DNA of 64,000 nt from Mesorhizobium onobrychidis (lineage in GTDB: Bacteria > Pseudomonadota > Alphaproteobacteria > Rhizobiales > Rhizobiaceae), in contig NZ_CP062229.1 of NCBI RefSeq assembly GCF_024707545.1, positions 5,313,501 to 5,377,500 on the forward strand. The letters run 5' to 3'. The notes beneath the pieces were generated by a model. It was given only the letters and a program-made list of their open reading frames with translations. It was not told the origin of the DNA and ran no database searches. Within the stretch, counting starts at the first letter, position 1, and every line of letters begins with the position of its first letter. The translations under genes were made by a program, and so were the position numbers. Below are positions 25,687 to 34,736 of the stretch, piece by piece.

Positions 25687-26361
25687 CTACCCGCTCTTGA
25701 GCATATAGCCGGCGCCACGAACCGTGTGCAGGATCGGCTTGTCGAAGCCCTTCTCGATCTTGCCGCGCAGCCGCGAGACGTGAACGTCGATGACGTTGGT
25801 CTGCGGATCGAAATGGTAGTCCCAGACATTTTCCAGCAGCATGGTGCGCGTCACCACCTGGCCTGCATGGCGCATCAGATATTCAAGCAGGCGGAACTCG
25901 CGCGGCTGCAGCGTGATCTCGCGCGCCGCGCGCCGCACCGAATGAGAGAGCCTGTCGAGTTCGAGATCGCCGACCCGGTAGACGGTTTCGGCTTCCTTGG
26001 CGCTGGCGCGGCGGTTCAGCACCTCGACCCGGGCCAGAAGCTCGGAAAAGGCATAGGGCTTGGTCAGATAGTCGTCGCCGCCGGCGCGCAAGCCGGTGAC
26101 CCGGTCGTCGACTTCGCCGAGCGCCGACAGGATCAGCACCGGCGTTGTATTGCCTCTGGATCTCAGACCGGCGATGACCGACAGGCCGTCGCGGCGCGGC
26201 AACATGCGGTCGACGACCATCACGTCATAGTCGCCGGAGTCAGCGAGCGCGAAGCCGGTTTCGCCGTCGCCGGCGACATGGGCGGTGTGGCCGGCCTCGG
26301 TAAAGGCTTTCTGGAGGTAATCGGCCGCCTCGCGATCGTCTTCTATGACGAGAATCTTCAT
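25687..26361 (-). CDS. OmpR-family response regulator
   Basis: 224 residues: receiver domain with phospho-acceptor Asp51 (VVDRMLPR), Thr/Ser in LILSA and Lys in LTKPY, then a winged-helix domain ending DVHVSRLRGKIEKG and HTVRGAGYMLK. The ATG at 26361 begins MKILVIEDD; the longer upstream frame has no support. It is transcribed with its kinase and glnE, and sits downstream of degP across a repeat-filled gap. Confidence 0.9.
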   Translation of the reverse strand: MKILVIEDDREAADYLQKAFTEAGHTAHVAGDGETGFALADSGDYDVMVVDRMLPRRDGLSVIAGLRSRGNTTPVLILSALGEVDDRVTGLRAGGDDYLTKPYAFSELLARVEVLNRRASAKEAETVYRVGDLELDRLSHSVRRAAREITLQPREFRLLEYLMRHAGQVVTRTMLLENVWDYHFDPQTNVIDVHVSRLRGKIEKGFDKPILHTVRGAGYMLKSG

Positions 26362-26556
26362 GGGACCGTTATACGCGATTTCGCTGGAAGATTGAGTGGC
26401 CGGCATATGCATCGTGGCCTTCACCAGGGTGTATCGCGAACAAATTGATTCAAGGATACGCAGTAAGTCTTTGTTTTGAAATGTCGTTGCCCCAGAGCCA
26501 TCGGCACCCTCGGATCAAGCCCGAGGCAGGCTTTTGGGCGAGATGCTTCGTTGTCT

Positions 26557-26605
26557 GAGCATATCGTCATCCCAAAACCGCTTCACACTTTTGGGCGAGA
26601 TGCTC
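26557..26605. repeat. Palindromic intergenic repeat, family A, copy 3
   Basis: Outer arms GAGCATATCG / CGAGATGCTC (one mismatch) and inner arms CCCAAAA / TTTTGGG around CCGCTTCACAC. Diverged truncated pieces flank it on both sides. Confidence 0.75.
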
Positions 26606-26637
26606 TGTTGTTCGAGCATATCGTCATGCTCTGTTCG

Positions 26638-26670
26638 AGCGGCAGCGGGCGATGGGAGCCCGCTGCCGCT
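26638..26670. terminator. Strong hairpin downstream of degP
   Basis: Perfect 13-bp stem AGCGGCAGCGGGC / GCCCGCTGCCGCT with a 7-base loop. No T-run follows on either strand, so it may be an attenuator or mRNA-stabilising hairpin; a terminator is only a guess. Confidence 0.5.
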
Positions 26671-26771
26671 GGGGCGGAACACGATGACTGACTAACGTAT
26701 TCAAGCCCCGTGCTTTCCCCATGCGACGGCTCGGGGTGTTTGAAACCGCCGCACCGGAAAAGTCTGGAACG

Positions 26772-28307
26772 TCAGCCCTTGGCGACAGGCAGCGCGACGA
26801 AGCGGTTGCTGTCGTCGCGGCTGATCTGCATCAGCACCGACTTGCGGCCGGACTTCATGGCGTCGGCCATGGCCTTGGCGACGTCGTCGGCGCCATTGAC
26901 CTCCGTCGAATTGACTGAGGTGATGATGTCGCCGGGCTGGATGCCGCGATCGGCGGCATCGCTGTCGGGATCGACATCGGTCACCACAAGCCCCTTGCCA
27001 TCGTCGGACCTGGTGACGGTGAGACCGAGATCGGCCAGCGTGTCGGCCGTTGGCGGAGCGGAAGGCTGCTGCTCGACCGAGGCCTGCTTGTCGCTCGAGG
27101 GCAGTTTGCCGAGATCGACTTTGACGGTCTCACTCTTGCCGTCACGCCACACCGTGACGTCGACCGGCTTGCCGGGCTGGTAGGCGCCGATCAGACGGGC
27201 GAGTTCCCTCGGCGAAGCAACGTCCTTGCCGTCCACCTGAGTGATGACGTCACCGGCTGATATGCCGGCCTTCTTGCCGGGACCATCGTCCTGGGCGCTG
27301 GAAACGAGCGCACCCTTATCGGATTTCAGCCCGAGCGATTCGGCAATTTCGGAAGTGACCGGCTGGATCTCGACGCCAAGCCAGCCGCGCTGGACGGAGC
27401 CGTTCTTCATCAGATCCTGCACGACCGCCTTTGCCGTCGAGGCAGGAATGTCGAAGGCAATGCCGACGCTGCCGCCGGACGGCGAGAAGATTGCGGTGTT
27501 GATGCCGACGACCTGGCCGTTGAGGTTGAAGGTCGGGCCGCCCGAATTGCCGCGGTTCACCGAGGCGTCGATCTGGATGAAGTCGTCATAGGGGCCGGCG
27601 CCGATATCGCGGCCACGGGCCGAGACGATGCCGGCGGTGACCGTGCCGCCGAGGCCGAACGGATTGCCGACGGCCACGACCCAGTCGCCGACGCGAACCT
27701 TGGAATCATCGGCGAAGTCGACATAGGTGAACTTGCCGTCGCCTTCGACCTTGAGCACGGCGAGATCGGTGCGCGGATCTGTGCCAACCAACTTGGCGTC
27801 GAGTTCCTTGCCGTCATGCATCACCACCGTGAAGGACGAGCCGTCTCCGACGACATGGTTGTTGGTGACGAGGTAGCCATCCTCGGAGATGAAGAAACCG
27901 GACCCCTGGGCGACCGGCCGCGGCTGGCGGTTGTGGTCACGGCGCCCGAAACGCCGCATTCCATCCTGGCCATCCTGATCGCCGAAGCCACGGAACTCCC
28001 TGAAGAAGCGGCGCAATTGCGGATCGTCGGGAAGATTGCCGAAGCCGTCGGGCAGGTCGGAGCCGTCGTCGGCGGTCGATTCTATCTTGGCTTTGACGCG
28101 GACACTGACGACCGCCGGCGAAACGCGCTCGACCACATCGGCGAAGCTCGGGACCTGCGGCGCCTCGACACGCACGGCCTCGGCCAGGACCGGGGCTGTC
28201 CCGGTGGCAACGGCGCCGAAGCCGATCGCGCCGGCAATGGCCACTGAAGCGGCGGCAGCCATCAGGCGTTTGCGGGTGCGGGGATATGAATTGGGGGCAA
28301 TATTCAT
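26772..28307 (-). CDS. degP: DegP/HtrA-family periplasmic serine protease (Do-like)
   Basis: 511 residues from the ATG at 28307, supported by AGAGGA ten bases upstream. The export signal ends near VLAEA. The trypsin-like domain has His151 (TNNHVV), Asp181 (RTDLAVLK) and Ser255 (RGNSGGP); two PDZ domains follow (RGWLGVEIQP..., and the C-terminal GLVVTDVDPDSDAADRGIQPGD). A glycine/aspartate-rich flexible insertion (residues about 75-125) precedes the catalytic domain. It degrades misfolded envelope proteins. Its position after cycHJKL is conserved in rhizobia. Confidence 0.95.
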   Translation of the reverse strand: MNIAPNSYPRTRKRLMAAAASVAIAGAIGFGAVATGTAPVLAEAVRVEAPQVPSFADVVERVSPAVVSVRVKAKIESTADDGSDLPDGFGNLPDDPQLRRFFREFRGFGDQDGQDGMRRFGRRDHNRQPRPVAQGSGFFISEDGYLVTNNHVVGDGSSFTVVMHDGKELDAKLVGTDPRTDLAVLKVEGDGKFTYVDFADDSKVRVGDWVVAVGNPFGLGGTVTAGIVSARGRDIGAGPYDDFIQIDASVNRGNSGGPTFNLNGQVVGINTAIFSPSGGSVGIAFDIPASTAKAVVQDLMKNGSVQRGWLGVEIQPVTSEIAESLGLKSDKGALVSSAQDDGPGKKAGISAGDVITQVDGKDVASPRELARLIGAYQPGKPVDVTVWRDGKSETVKVDLGKLPSSDKQASVEQQPSAPPTADTLADLGLTVTRSDDGKGLVVTDVDPDSDAADRGIQPGDIITSVNSTEVNGADDVAKAMADAMKSGRKSVLMQISRDDSNRFVALPVAKG

Positions 28308-28437
28308 GGGTCTCGTATCCTCTTTCAAGGGATGCGCTTCGGTCGGCATCCTAAGGCAAGAGAAATAGAAGGGTGCACATTACGGCGCCATTTCCGGTGC
28401 ATGAAACTTTTGTAATGTTTGCGGGCGGCCGCCGCGT

Positions 28438-28905
28438 TCAGTCCCGGTGCAAAATAGTGTCCAGCTTCGCCTGCTCCTCGGCGGTCAACGTATTGGTTGC
28501 CGTCGAACGGCGCGACCGGGCGGTCAGCACGATGAAAATCCCGCCGGCAAGGAGCAGAAGGACCGGCGTGCCCCAGAGCAACGCATTGCGCAGGCTGAAG
28601 CGCGGCTTCAACAGCACGAACTCGCCGTAGCGGGAAACGATGTAGTCGATCACCTGCCGGTCGGTGTCGCCGGCGACGAGGCGCTGGCGCACCAGCACGC
28701 GCAGGTCGCGGGCAAGGTCAGCATCGGATTCGTCGATCGACTGGTTCTGGCAAACCATGCAGCGCAGCTCCTCCGAAAGCGTCCGCGCCCGCGCCTCGAG
28801 CGCCGGGTCGGCCAGAACCTCGTCGGGCTTCACCGCAAGTGCGGCGCCGGCAAACAACAGCGTCAGCAGCAGGATCAGCGAGGCCAGCGAAAATCTTGCG
28901 GTCAT
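28438..28905 (-). CDS. cycL: Cytochrome c maturation thioreductant protein CcmH/CycL
   Basis: 155 residues with an N-terminal signal, the apocytochrome-handling motif LRCMVCQNQSIDES (Cys49, Cys52) and a C-terminal membrane segment (ALLWGTPVLLLLAGGIFIVL). It keeps apocytochrome cysteines reduced for heme attachment in the periplasm. The ATG overlaps the CycK stop by four bases (ATGA), which fixes the start and indicates translational coupling. Last gene of the cycHJKL cluster. Confidence 0.95.
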   Translation of the reverse strand: MTARFSLASLILLLTLLFAGAALAVKPDEVLADPALEARARTLSEELRCMVCQNQSIDESDADLARDLRVLVRQRLVAGDTDRQVIDYIVSRYGEFVLLKPRFSLRNALLWGTPVLLLLAGGIFIVLTARSRRSTATNTLTAEEQAKLDTILHRD

Positions 28906-30893
28906 GGCAGGCTCGCGGAAGGCACGGCGCCCGTCGACTTGCGGCGGCGGGACGGTGCCCCGACGCGCAGGCGCCGGTCCATGAGCGACATCGCAGCACC
29001 TGTCATCATGATAAGGGCACCACCCCAGATCAGCGTCACCAGCGGCTTCCACCACAGCCGCACCACGACAGAGCCGTCTGGCCCCTCGTCGCCAAGCGAG
29101 AGGTAGAGCTGGCTGAATCCAATCGTCTTGATACCGGACTCGGTCGTCGTCATCTGCCGGACCGGATAGGAGCGCTTGGCCGAGGTGATTACGGCGGTAG
29201 TGTTTCCACCAGCGCCGAGCAGGGCGAAGCGGCCACGATCCTCGCTGTAATTAGGCCCCTGGGCTGGATAGAGCCCTTCGAAGCGCAGCATGTGGCCGGA
29301 CAGTTGCACGGTCTCGCCTGCATGCATCGACAGGATCTTCTCGGTGCCGAAGCAAAGTGTGCCGACGATGCCCAGCGTCGTCAGCCCGAGGCCGAGATGG
29401 GCGAGCGCGGTGCCGAAAACCGAACGCGGCAGGCCGGCGAAGCGCCTGAGCATGACGCCGGGCGCGACAGTGCCAAAGCCGCACTTGACGGCAACATCGG
29501 TGAGCGCGCCGCAGATCAGCCAGAATGCCAGGCCGACGCCAAGTGCTGCGAACACCGACGCGCCGTCGATGAACAAGGCCGTCACCAGCACGGCCAGAAG
29601 CGCTGCGGCGAAGGCCGCCATCAGGCGCTGGGCGACGGCGAAAATGTCGCCGCGTTTCCAGGCCAGCAGCGGCCCGAACGGGACCACGACCAATAGCGGC
29701 ACCATCAGCGGGCCGAATGTCAGGTTAAAGAACGGTGCGCCGACCGAAATCTTGTCGGCTGAAACGGCCTCGACCGCCAGCGGATAAAGCGTGCCGATCA
29801 GCACGGTGGCGGTGGCCGTGGTCAGGAACAGATTGTTGAGGACCAGCGCCCCTTCGCGCGAGATCGGATGAAACAGGCCACCGGCCGTCAACCTCGAGGC
29901 GCGAAAGGCGAACAGCGCCAACGATCCGCCGATGAACAGCGTCAGGATGCTGAGAATAAACACGCCGCGCGTCGGATCGGTGGCGAAGGTGTGGACGGAG
30001 GTGAGCACGCCGGAGCGCACCAGGAAGGTGCCGAGCAGCGACAGCGAGAAGGTCAGGATCGCCAGCAACAGCGTCCAGATCTTCAAGGCCGAGCGTTTTT
30101 CCATGACGATCGCCGAATGGAGCAGCGCCGTGCCCGCCAGCCATGGCATGAAGGAGGCGTTCTCGACCGGATCCCAGAACCAGAAACCACCCCAGCCAAG
30201 CTCGTAATAGGCCCAGTAGGACCCCATGGCGATGCCGCCGGTCAGGAACATCCAGGCGACCAGCGTCCATGGCCGCACCCAGCGCGCCCAGGACGCGTCG
30301 ATGCGGCCTTCGATGAGGGCGGCGACCGAGAAGGAAAAGCAGATCGAGAAGCCGACATAGCCGAGATAGAGCAGCGGCGGATGGATGGCGAGGCCGAGAT
30401 CCTGCAGGATCGGATTGAGATCGCGGCCCTCGATCGGCGCCGGATTGAGCCTGGCGAACGGGTTCGACGTCGCCAGGATGAACAGGAAAAAGGTGGCGCC
30501 GATCGCCCCTTGCACGGCCAGCACGTTGGCTCGAAGCGTCGCGGGAAGATTGCTGCCAAAAGCCGCGACGAGTGCGCCGAAAAAGGTCAGGATCAGCACC
30601 CAGAGCAGCATCGAGCCCTCGTGATTGCCCCAGGTGCCGGTGATCTTGTAGATCAGCGGCTGCAGCGAATGCGAGTTGTCCCAGACGTTGGCCACCGAAA
30701 AATCGGACGTTGCATAGGCTATCGCCAGCGCCGCGAAGGACAGAGCGGTCAAGGCAAAGCCGGTCACCGCGACCGGACCGCCGACGGCCATCATCTTCTG
30801 GTTGTTCATGCACGCGCCGAACATCGGCACCAGCGTCTGCACCAAAGACAGCGCGAACGCCAGGACCAGCGCGAAATGTCCGGTTTCAACCAT
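28902..30893 (-). CDS. cycK: Cytochrome c heme lyase CcmF/CycK
   Basis: 663 residues, polytopic inner-membrane protein with the WWD heme-handling motif WGGFWFWDPVENASFMPWL and the periplasmic histidine regions typical of CcmF. It ligates heme to apocytochrome c with CycH and CycL. The ATG at 30893 (MVETGHFALVLAFALSL) matches the family start; a TTG three codons earlier is less likely. A palindromic repeat separates it from cycJ, but all cyc genes point the same way with tight spacing otherwise. Confidence 0.96.
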   Translation of the reverse strand: MVETGHFALVLAFALSLVQTLVPMFGACMNNQKMMAVGGPVAVTGFALTALSFAALAIAYATSDFSVANVWDNSHSLQPLIYKITGTWGNHEGSMLLWVLILTFFGALVAAFGSNLPATLRANVLAVQGAIGATFFLFILATSNPFARLNPAPIEGRDLNPILQDLGLAIHPPLLYLGYVGFSICFSFSVAALIEGRIDASWARWVRPWTLVAWMFLTGGIAMGSYWAYYELGWGGFWFWDPVENASFMPWLAGTALLHSAIVMEKRSALKIWTLLLAILTFSLSLLGTFLVRSGVLTSVHTFATDPTRGVFILSILTLFIGGSLALFAFRASRLTAGGLFHPISREGALVLNNLFLTTATATVLIGTLYPLAVEAVSADKISVGAPFFNLTFGPLMVPLLVVVPFGPLLAWKRGDIFAVAQRLMAAFAAALLAVLVTALFIDGASVFAALGVGLAFWLICGALTDVAVKCGFGTVAPGVMLRRFAGLPRSVFGTALAHLGLGLTTLGIVGTLCFGTEKILSMHAGETVQLSGHMLRFEGLYPAQGPNYSEDRGRFALLGAGGNTTAVITSAKRSYPVRQMTTTESGIKTIGFSQLYLSLGDEGPDGSVVVRLWWKPLVTLIWGGALIMMTGAAMSLMDRRLRVGAPSRRRKSTGAVPSASLP

Positions 30894-30925
30894 TGTGGCC
30901 AAGCCCGCCAGGTTTTTGTTTTGCC

Positions 30926-30970
30926 GCAGGATCTTGCCGCAAAACCGAGGGACACTTTTGCGGAACCTGC
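30926..30970. repeat. Palindromic intergenic repeat, family A, copy 4
   Basis: Outer arms GCAGG / CCTGC, inner arms CCGCAAAA / TTTTGCGG, preceded by TTTGTTTT. It lies inside the cycJ-cycK spacer and touches the cycJ stop codon. Confidence 0.75.
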
Positions 30971-31414
30971 TTAGTCACTCTTGCTCTCCTGCCACACGCC
31001 CTTGGATTTGAGGCTCTCGGCCACCTCCTTGGGCATGTAGTTCTCGTCGTGTTTGGCCAGCACGCTGTCGGCGACGAAGACGCCGTCCGGGCGAAACGTG
31101 CCTTCAGTGATGACGCCCTGCTCCTCGCGGAAAAGGTCGGGAAGAATGCCGGTGTAGGTGACCTTGACCTGCTTCTGGTTGTCGGTCACCGAAAAGGCGA
31201 CGGTGGCCCCCTGACCGCGCTCGATCGTACCTTTTTCGACGAGGCCGCCGAGCCTGATACGCTGCCCGGGCTGCAGGCTGGCGTTGGTCAGATCGGCGGG
31301 CATGTAGAAGTAGGAGGCCTTCTGGCCGAGCGCGTAGAAGGTCAGACCGGTGGCGGCACCGAGAAAGGCCAACCCTCCGGCGACCACCGACAGTCTTTTC
31401 TGCTTGCGCGTCAT
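30971..31414 (-). CDS. cycJ: Cytochrome c maturation heme chaperone CcmE/CycJ
   Basis: 147 residues: one N-terminal membrane anchor (LSVVAGGLAFLGAATGLTFYAL) and a periplasmic OB-fold domain. The covalent heme-binding motif is LAKHDENYMP (His122, Tyr126). It carries heme to the CycK/CycH lyase. The start lies three bases after the cycH stop. Confidence 0.96.
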   Translation of the reverse strand: MTRKQKRLSVVAGGLAFLGAATGLTFYALGQKASYFYMPADLTNASLQPGQRIRLGGLVEKGTIERGQGATVAFSVTDNQKQVKVTYTGILPDLFREEQGVITEGTFRPDGVFVADSVLAKHDENYMPKEVAESLKSKGVWQESKSD

Positions 31415-31417
31415 GTT

Positions 31418-32551
31418 TTACTCCGTCGCCGTCAGGCCAAGCGAGACGGCAAAGGCGGTGAATTTCTTCGCTTCCTCACTATCGGAGCCAAAAACGGCGA
31501 TACCGCGATTGAGCGCGTCGCGTGCTTGATCGGCCTTGCCCAGCACGACATAGGAACGAATAAGCTGCATCCATCCTTCCGCATCGCGCGGGTTTTGCCG
31601 AAGTCTTTCATCAAGTCCCGCAACCATGGTGTTGATCATCGCTTCCCTATCCTGCGGCGACATCGACGAGGCGGCATCGACATCCCCGGCGTCCGGGCCT
31701 TCTGCAGGCACTCCCGAAGCCACGCTCCGCCTGGCGGATTGGGCCAGTGCCTGCTCGACGGCGCTGCGCCAAGGCGAGTCCTGCGGCAAGGCCGCGAGCA
31801 TTTTCTGCCAGCCAGCTGTCGCCTCCTCAATGCGGCCTTCCTGCGCCATGCCCATCGCCAGATAAAAGCTGGCCTTGGGATTTGCCGGATCGAGCTTCAG
31901 CGCCGCCTCGAAGGCGGCCTGAGCGTCGGCCGAGACAATGCCGCCCGCTGCGCTGGCGATCGCCTCGCCGAGGCCGGCCTGGCGGGCAGCGCTGTCGCCG
32001 TCGAGGCGAATGGCGTTGCGGTACGCCGTCACCGCGTCGGAAAACCGCTGCATGCGCAGATAGACCGGCGCCAGAACATCCCAACCCCTGCCGTCGGACG
32101 GATTGGCGGCAAGGTGGGCCTCGGCGCGTGCCACCAGTTCGTCCACCGAACTGTCGGCGGGATTCTTGGCCAGTCGCTCGCTGAGCGGCTGCGACGGCAG
32201 CTCGGGCGAGCCGAGCTGGCTGTACAAGCCCCAACTGACCAGCGGAACCGCCAGGACCGCGGCCGTCGCAACCAGCCTGGTCGCCATCGACGGCTGCCGC
32301 GCCGCTGCTTTGTCGGCGGCATTGTCCAGGCGAAGGATGCGGCGGGCGATCTCCGCACGCGCCTCTTCGGCCTCCGCCGGCGGGATCAGGCCACGCGCCA
32401 CGTCCCGGTCAAGCTCGGACAACTGGTCGCGATAGACTTCAAGGTCATGATCGCTGCTCGCTGAACCACCCTTCGGGCCGCCGGCCAGCGGCAGCAGAAC
32501 CGCCAGGCTTGCACCCAGCGTGAGAATGGCAGCTATGACCCAGAACAGCAT
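31418..32551 (-). CDS. cycH: Cytochrome c maturation protein CcmI/CycH
   Basis: 377 residues. It starts with MLFWVIAAILTLGASLAVLL (membrane segment), a cytoplasmic loop, a second membrane segment (ATRLVATAAVLAVPLVSWGLY) and a periplasmic TPR domain (SVDELVARAEAHLAANPSDG; FSDAVTAYRNAIRLDGDSA; AQAAFEAALKLDPANPKASF). It holds the apocytochrome C-terminus during heme ligation. The start is chosen at the ATG after GGAAG; a frame open to 32842 lacks support. First gene of cycHJKL. Confidence 0.93.
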   Translation of the reverse strand: MLFWVIAAILTLGASLAVLLPLAGGPKGGSASSDHDLEVYRDQLSELDRDVARGLIPPAEAEEARAEIARRILRLDNAADKAAARQPSMATRLVATAAVLAVPLVSWGLYSQLGSPELPSQPLSERLAKNPADSSVDELVARAEAHLAANPSDGRGWDVLAPVYLRMQRFSDAVTAYRNAIRLDGDSAARQAGLGEAIASAAGGIVSADAQAAFEAALKLDPANPKASFYLAMGMAQEGRIEEATAGWQKMLAALPQDSPWRSAVEQALAQSARRSVASGVPAEGPDAGDVDAASSMSPQDREAMINTMVAGLDERLRQNPRDAEGWMQLIRSYVVLGKADQARDALNRGIAVFGSDSEEAKKFTAFAVSLGLTATE

Positions 32552-32667
32552 GCTTCTTCCAATAACGGCAGAGCCCTGCCCTGCCAACACAGGCGTCCTG
32601 CGACGCTTTGACGGCAGGTGCGTCGCATGTCCTTGATTGATGTCAACCGGACCTATCCGGCCGGTCG

Positions 32668-33108
32668 TTATGTCAGCGGCGTCCAGCTGCCATCGGCGTT
32701 GCGGCAAGCGGTTCCGCGCGCGGTGGCGCCGGCAGCGCCGGTAAAGACCGTATGGGTGTATTGCCGGCAGTCCTGCGAGCCGACACGATAGGGCTGGGCG
32801 GGCACGACTTCGCCGTAATGCGCCGACCGATCGCTCTTCCATGTCACCTTCTGGCCGCTCGCCGTGTACTCGAGCGCCCTGTATTCCGCTTCCAGCGCCT
32901 TGCGCTTTTCCGGATCGCTCAAGCCGGTACCGATGGATCCGCTGACGAGGCCGCCCCCCATGGCGGAAATGATCGTCGTCGCGATCTTGCCGTCACTTGG
33001 CGGCGTGGCGGCCGGCTGCGGCGCCACCGTGGGGCCAGAGCTCTTGCCCAGCGTCGTGCAGCCGGAAACGGCCAGCAGTGCGGAAACGAGCGCGACGCGA
33101 ATCTTCAT
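32668..33108 (-). CDS. Outer-membrane surface lipoprotein, glycine-zipper type (RT0821/17 kDa antigen-like)
   Basis: 146 residues. A lipobox ends at SGC (MKIRVALVSALLAVSGC), so the mature protein is lipidated. A short glycine zipper follows (AMGGGLVSGSIGTGLS), then the conserved domain with RALEY.ASGQ and, after cysteine CRQYTHTV, the end ARGTACRNADGSW. This matches the rickettsial 17-kDa-antigen-like surface proteins of alphaproteobacteria. It lies between feuQ and cycH and is probably transcribed alone. Confidence 0.82.
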   Translation of the reverse strand: MKIRVALVSALLAVSGCTTLGKSSGPTVAPQPAATPPSDGKIATTIISAMGGGLVSGSIGTGLSDPEKRKALEAEYRALEYTASGQKVTWKSDRSAHYGEVVPAQPYRVGSQDCRQYTHTVFTGAAGATARGTACRNADGSWTPLT

Positions 33109-33284
33109 GCCAACAACCGGTTTTCTTGAGTTAGAGCTGGGCCGCGCCATCGGGGAAGTCGGCGTGGCCATAGTGTCGATGTTTGTCGGAAATTTGGCCG
33201 CGGCCGACGGCTCCGGGACCAGTCGACATGCCGCAATATCACGCACCGTCGATCAATGTCGACTGGCCCAGCAAAAGCATAAGT

Positions 33285-34736
33285 CTAGTGAAGGCTCCGC
33301 AATCGAACCACCGCCTTCAACCCGCCCATGCTCGACCGTTCCAGAGCCAGAACGCCTCCATACTCGTTGACCAGGTCGGCGACAATGGCAAGTCCAAGCC
33401 CGGTCCCCGGCTTTGTCTCGTCGAGCCGCCGTCCGCGCTTCAGCGCCTCGCGCGCCTTGTCTTCGGGAATGCCCGGGCCGTCATCTTCGATGCTGATCTC
33501 GAACAGATTGACAGCACTCTCCTTGCCGACGCCACTCCTCTTGCCGGAGATTGGCGCCACCGACACGGAGACCGCGCTCTTTGCCCATTTCATGGCGTTG
33601 TCGAGCAGATTGCCAAGCAATTCTTCCAAATCCTCGCGTTCGCCGGCAAAGACGATATCGACTGCCGGCAGCGAAAGCGAGAGAGCGGTCTGCGGGTTGA
33701 GTTTTTGTAGCACGCGCACCATGCGCTGGACCAGCGGCGCCACCGGCGTGCGGTAGACGACGCTGTCGCGTTGCGCCGCAACCCGGGCGCGCTGCAGATA
33801 ATGGTCAACCTGCTTCTGCATAGAGGCGGCCTGCTCGGCTATGAGCTGGCCCTTGGCGCCGCCGAGCGCCCGCCCCTCATTGATCAGCACCGCCAGCGGC
33901 GTCTTCAGCGAATGGGCAAGGTTGCCGACCTGCGTCCGCGAGCGCTCGACGATACGCTTGTTGTTTTCGATCAGCGCGTTGGTCTCGTTGGCGAGCGGCT
34001 CGATCTCGGCCGGGAAGCGACCGTCGAGCCTTTGCGCGGTTCCTTCGCGCACCATGGCGAGAGCGTTCCTGACCCGGCGCAATGGCTGCAGGCCCAACAG
34101 GATCGCGATGGCGTTGATGGCGATCATGCCGACGCCGAACAGGGAAAGATAGGTCAGCAGGCGACGCTGGAAGGCGCCTATCTCCTGCTCGAGCTCGGTC
34201 TTGTTGCCCATGACACGGAAGCGCGCTGCGCGATTTTTCGCGTCGAGAACGAATTCGCTCTCGAACACTTCCAGTTCCTCGCCATCGATGCCTTCTGTCG
34301 CATAGCTGCGCTGGAAGCTGGCATTGAAAGGAACCTCGGCGACGCTTGGCGACAGGATCGTCTTGGTCATCGAGGAAGAGTGCAGATCACCGCGCACGCC
34401 TTCCGACGCAGGCTCCACCGACCAGTACCAGCCGGAATTCGGCTCCGAGAACCGGAGGTCGCCAAGGTCGGGAGCGCCGGTCAGCGAACCGCCTTCGGAC
34501 ACGCCGACCGAGCCGATCAGGTTGAACAGATGCGCCGACAATAAGCTGTCGAAACCCCGCTCGCTCGCCTGGCGATAAAGGGTCGTGATCAGCGTGAAGA
34601 TGACAATCAGGGTGAGTATCGCCCAGACCGTGGAAAAGGCGATCACCCGGAACGCCAGCGAACGCGGCCAGAACCGCAGTGAAAGCGGCGTTCTTGCAGT
34701 CTGTTTGAGCGGTTCCGCCTTACGCCTCCGGCTCAC
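33285..34736 (-). CDS. feuQ: Sensor histidine kinase FeuQ
   Basis: 483 residues: membrane segments near residues 28-50 and 198-218, a periplasmic domain between them, HAMP, a PhoQ-like HisKA (VGNLAHSLKTPLAVLINEG, His275) and HATPase (LGNLLDNAMKWA, DDGPGIPEDK, GTGLGLAIV). It starts with GTG inside the feuP gene, overlapping by 17 bases. FeuP/FeuQ in Sinorhizobium respond to osmotic conditions and control cyclic-glucan export; the name is given by sequence type and the pairing with feuP and a small exported protein. Confidence 0.82.
   Translation of the reverse strand: MSRRRKAEPLKQTARTPLSLRFWPRSLAFRVIAFSTVWAILTLIVIFTLITTLYRQASERGFDSLLSAHLFNLIGSVGVSEGGSLTGAPDLGDLRFSEPNSGWYWSVEPASEGVRGDLHSSSMTKTILSPSVAEVPFNASFQRSYATEGIDGEELEVFESEFVLDAKNRAARFRVMGNKTELEQEIGAFQRRLLTYLSLFGVGMIAINAIAILLGLQPLRRVRNALAMVREGTAQRLDGRFPAEIEPLANETNALIENNKRIVERSRTQVGNLAHSLKTPLAVLINEGRALGGAKGQLIAEQAASMQKQVDHYLQRARVAAQRDSVVYRTPVAPLVQRMVRVLQKLNPQTALSLSLPAVDIVFAGEREDLEELLGNLLDNAMKWAKSAVSVSVAPISGKRSGVGKESAVNLFEISIEDDGPGIPEDKAREALKRGRRLDETKPGTGLGLAIVADLVNEYGGVLALERSSMGGLKAVVRLRSLH

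Larger units (their letters stand above)
26362..26771. other. Repeat-rich intergenic region between degP and the two-component genes
   Basis: 410 bases without a gene. It contains a scrambled family A repeat (26468-26550), a fuller copy (26557-26605), a small dyad GAGCAT/ATGCTC (26614-26631) and a strong 13-bp hairpin (26638-26670). The regulator promoter should lie at the low-coordinate end. Confidence 0.7.
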
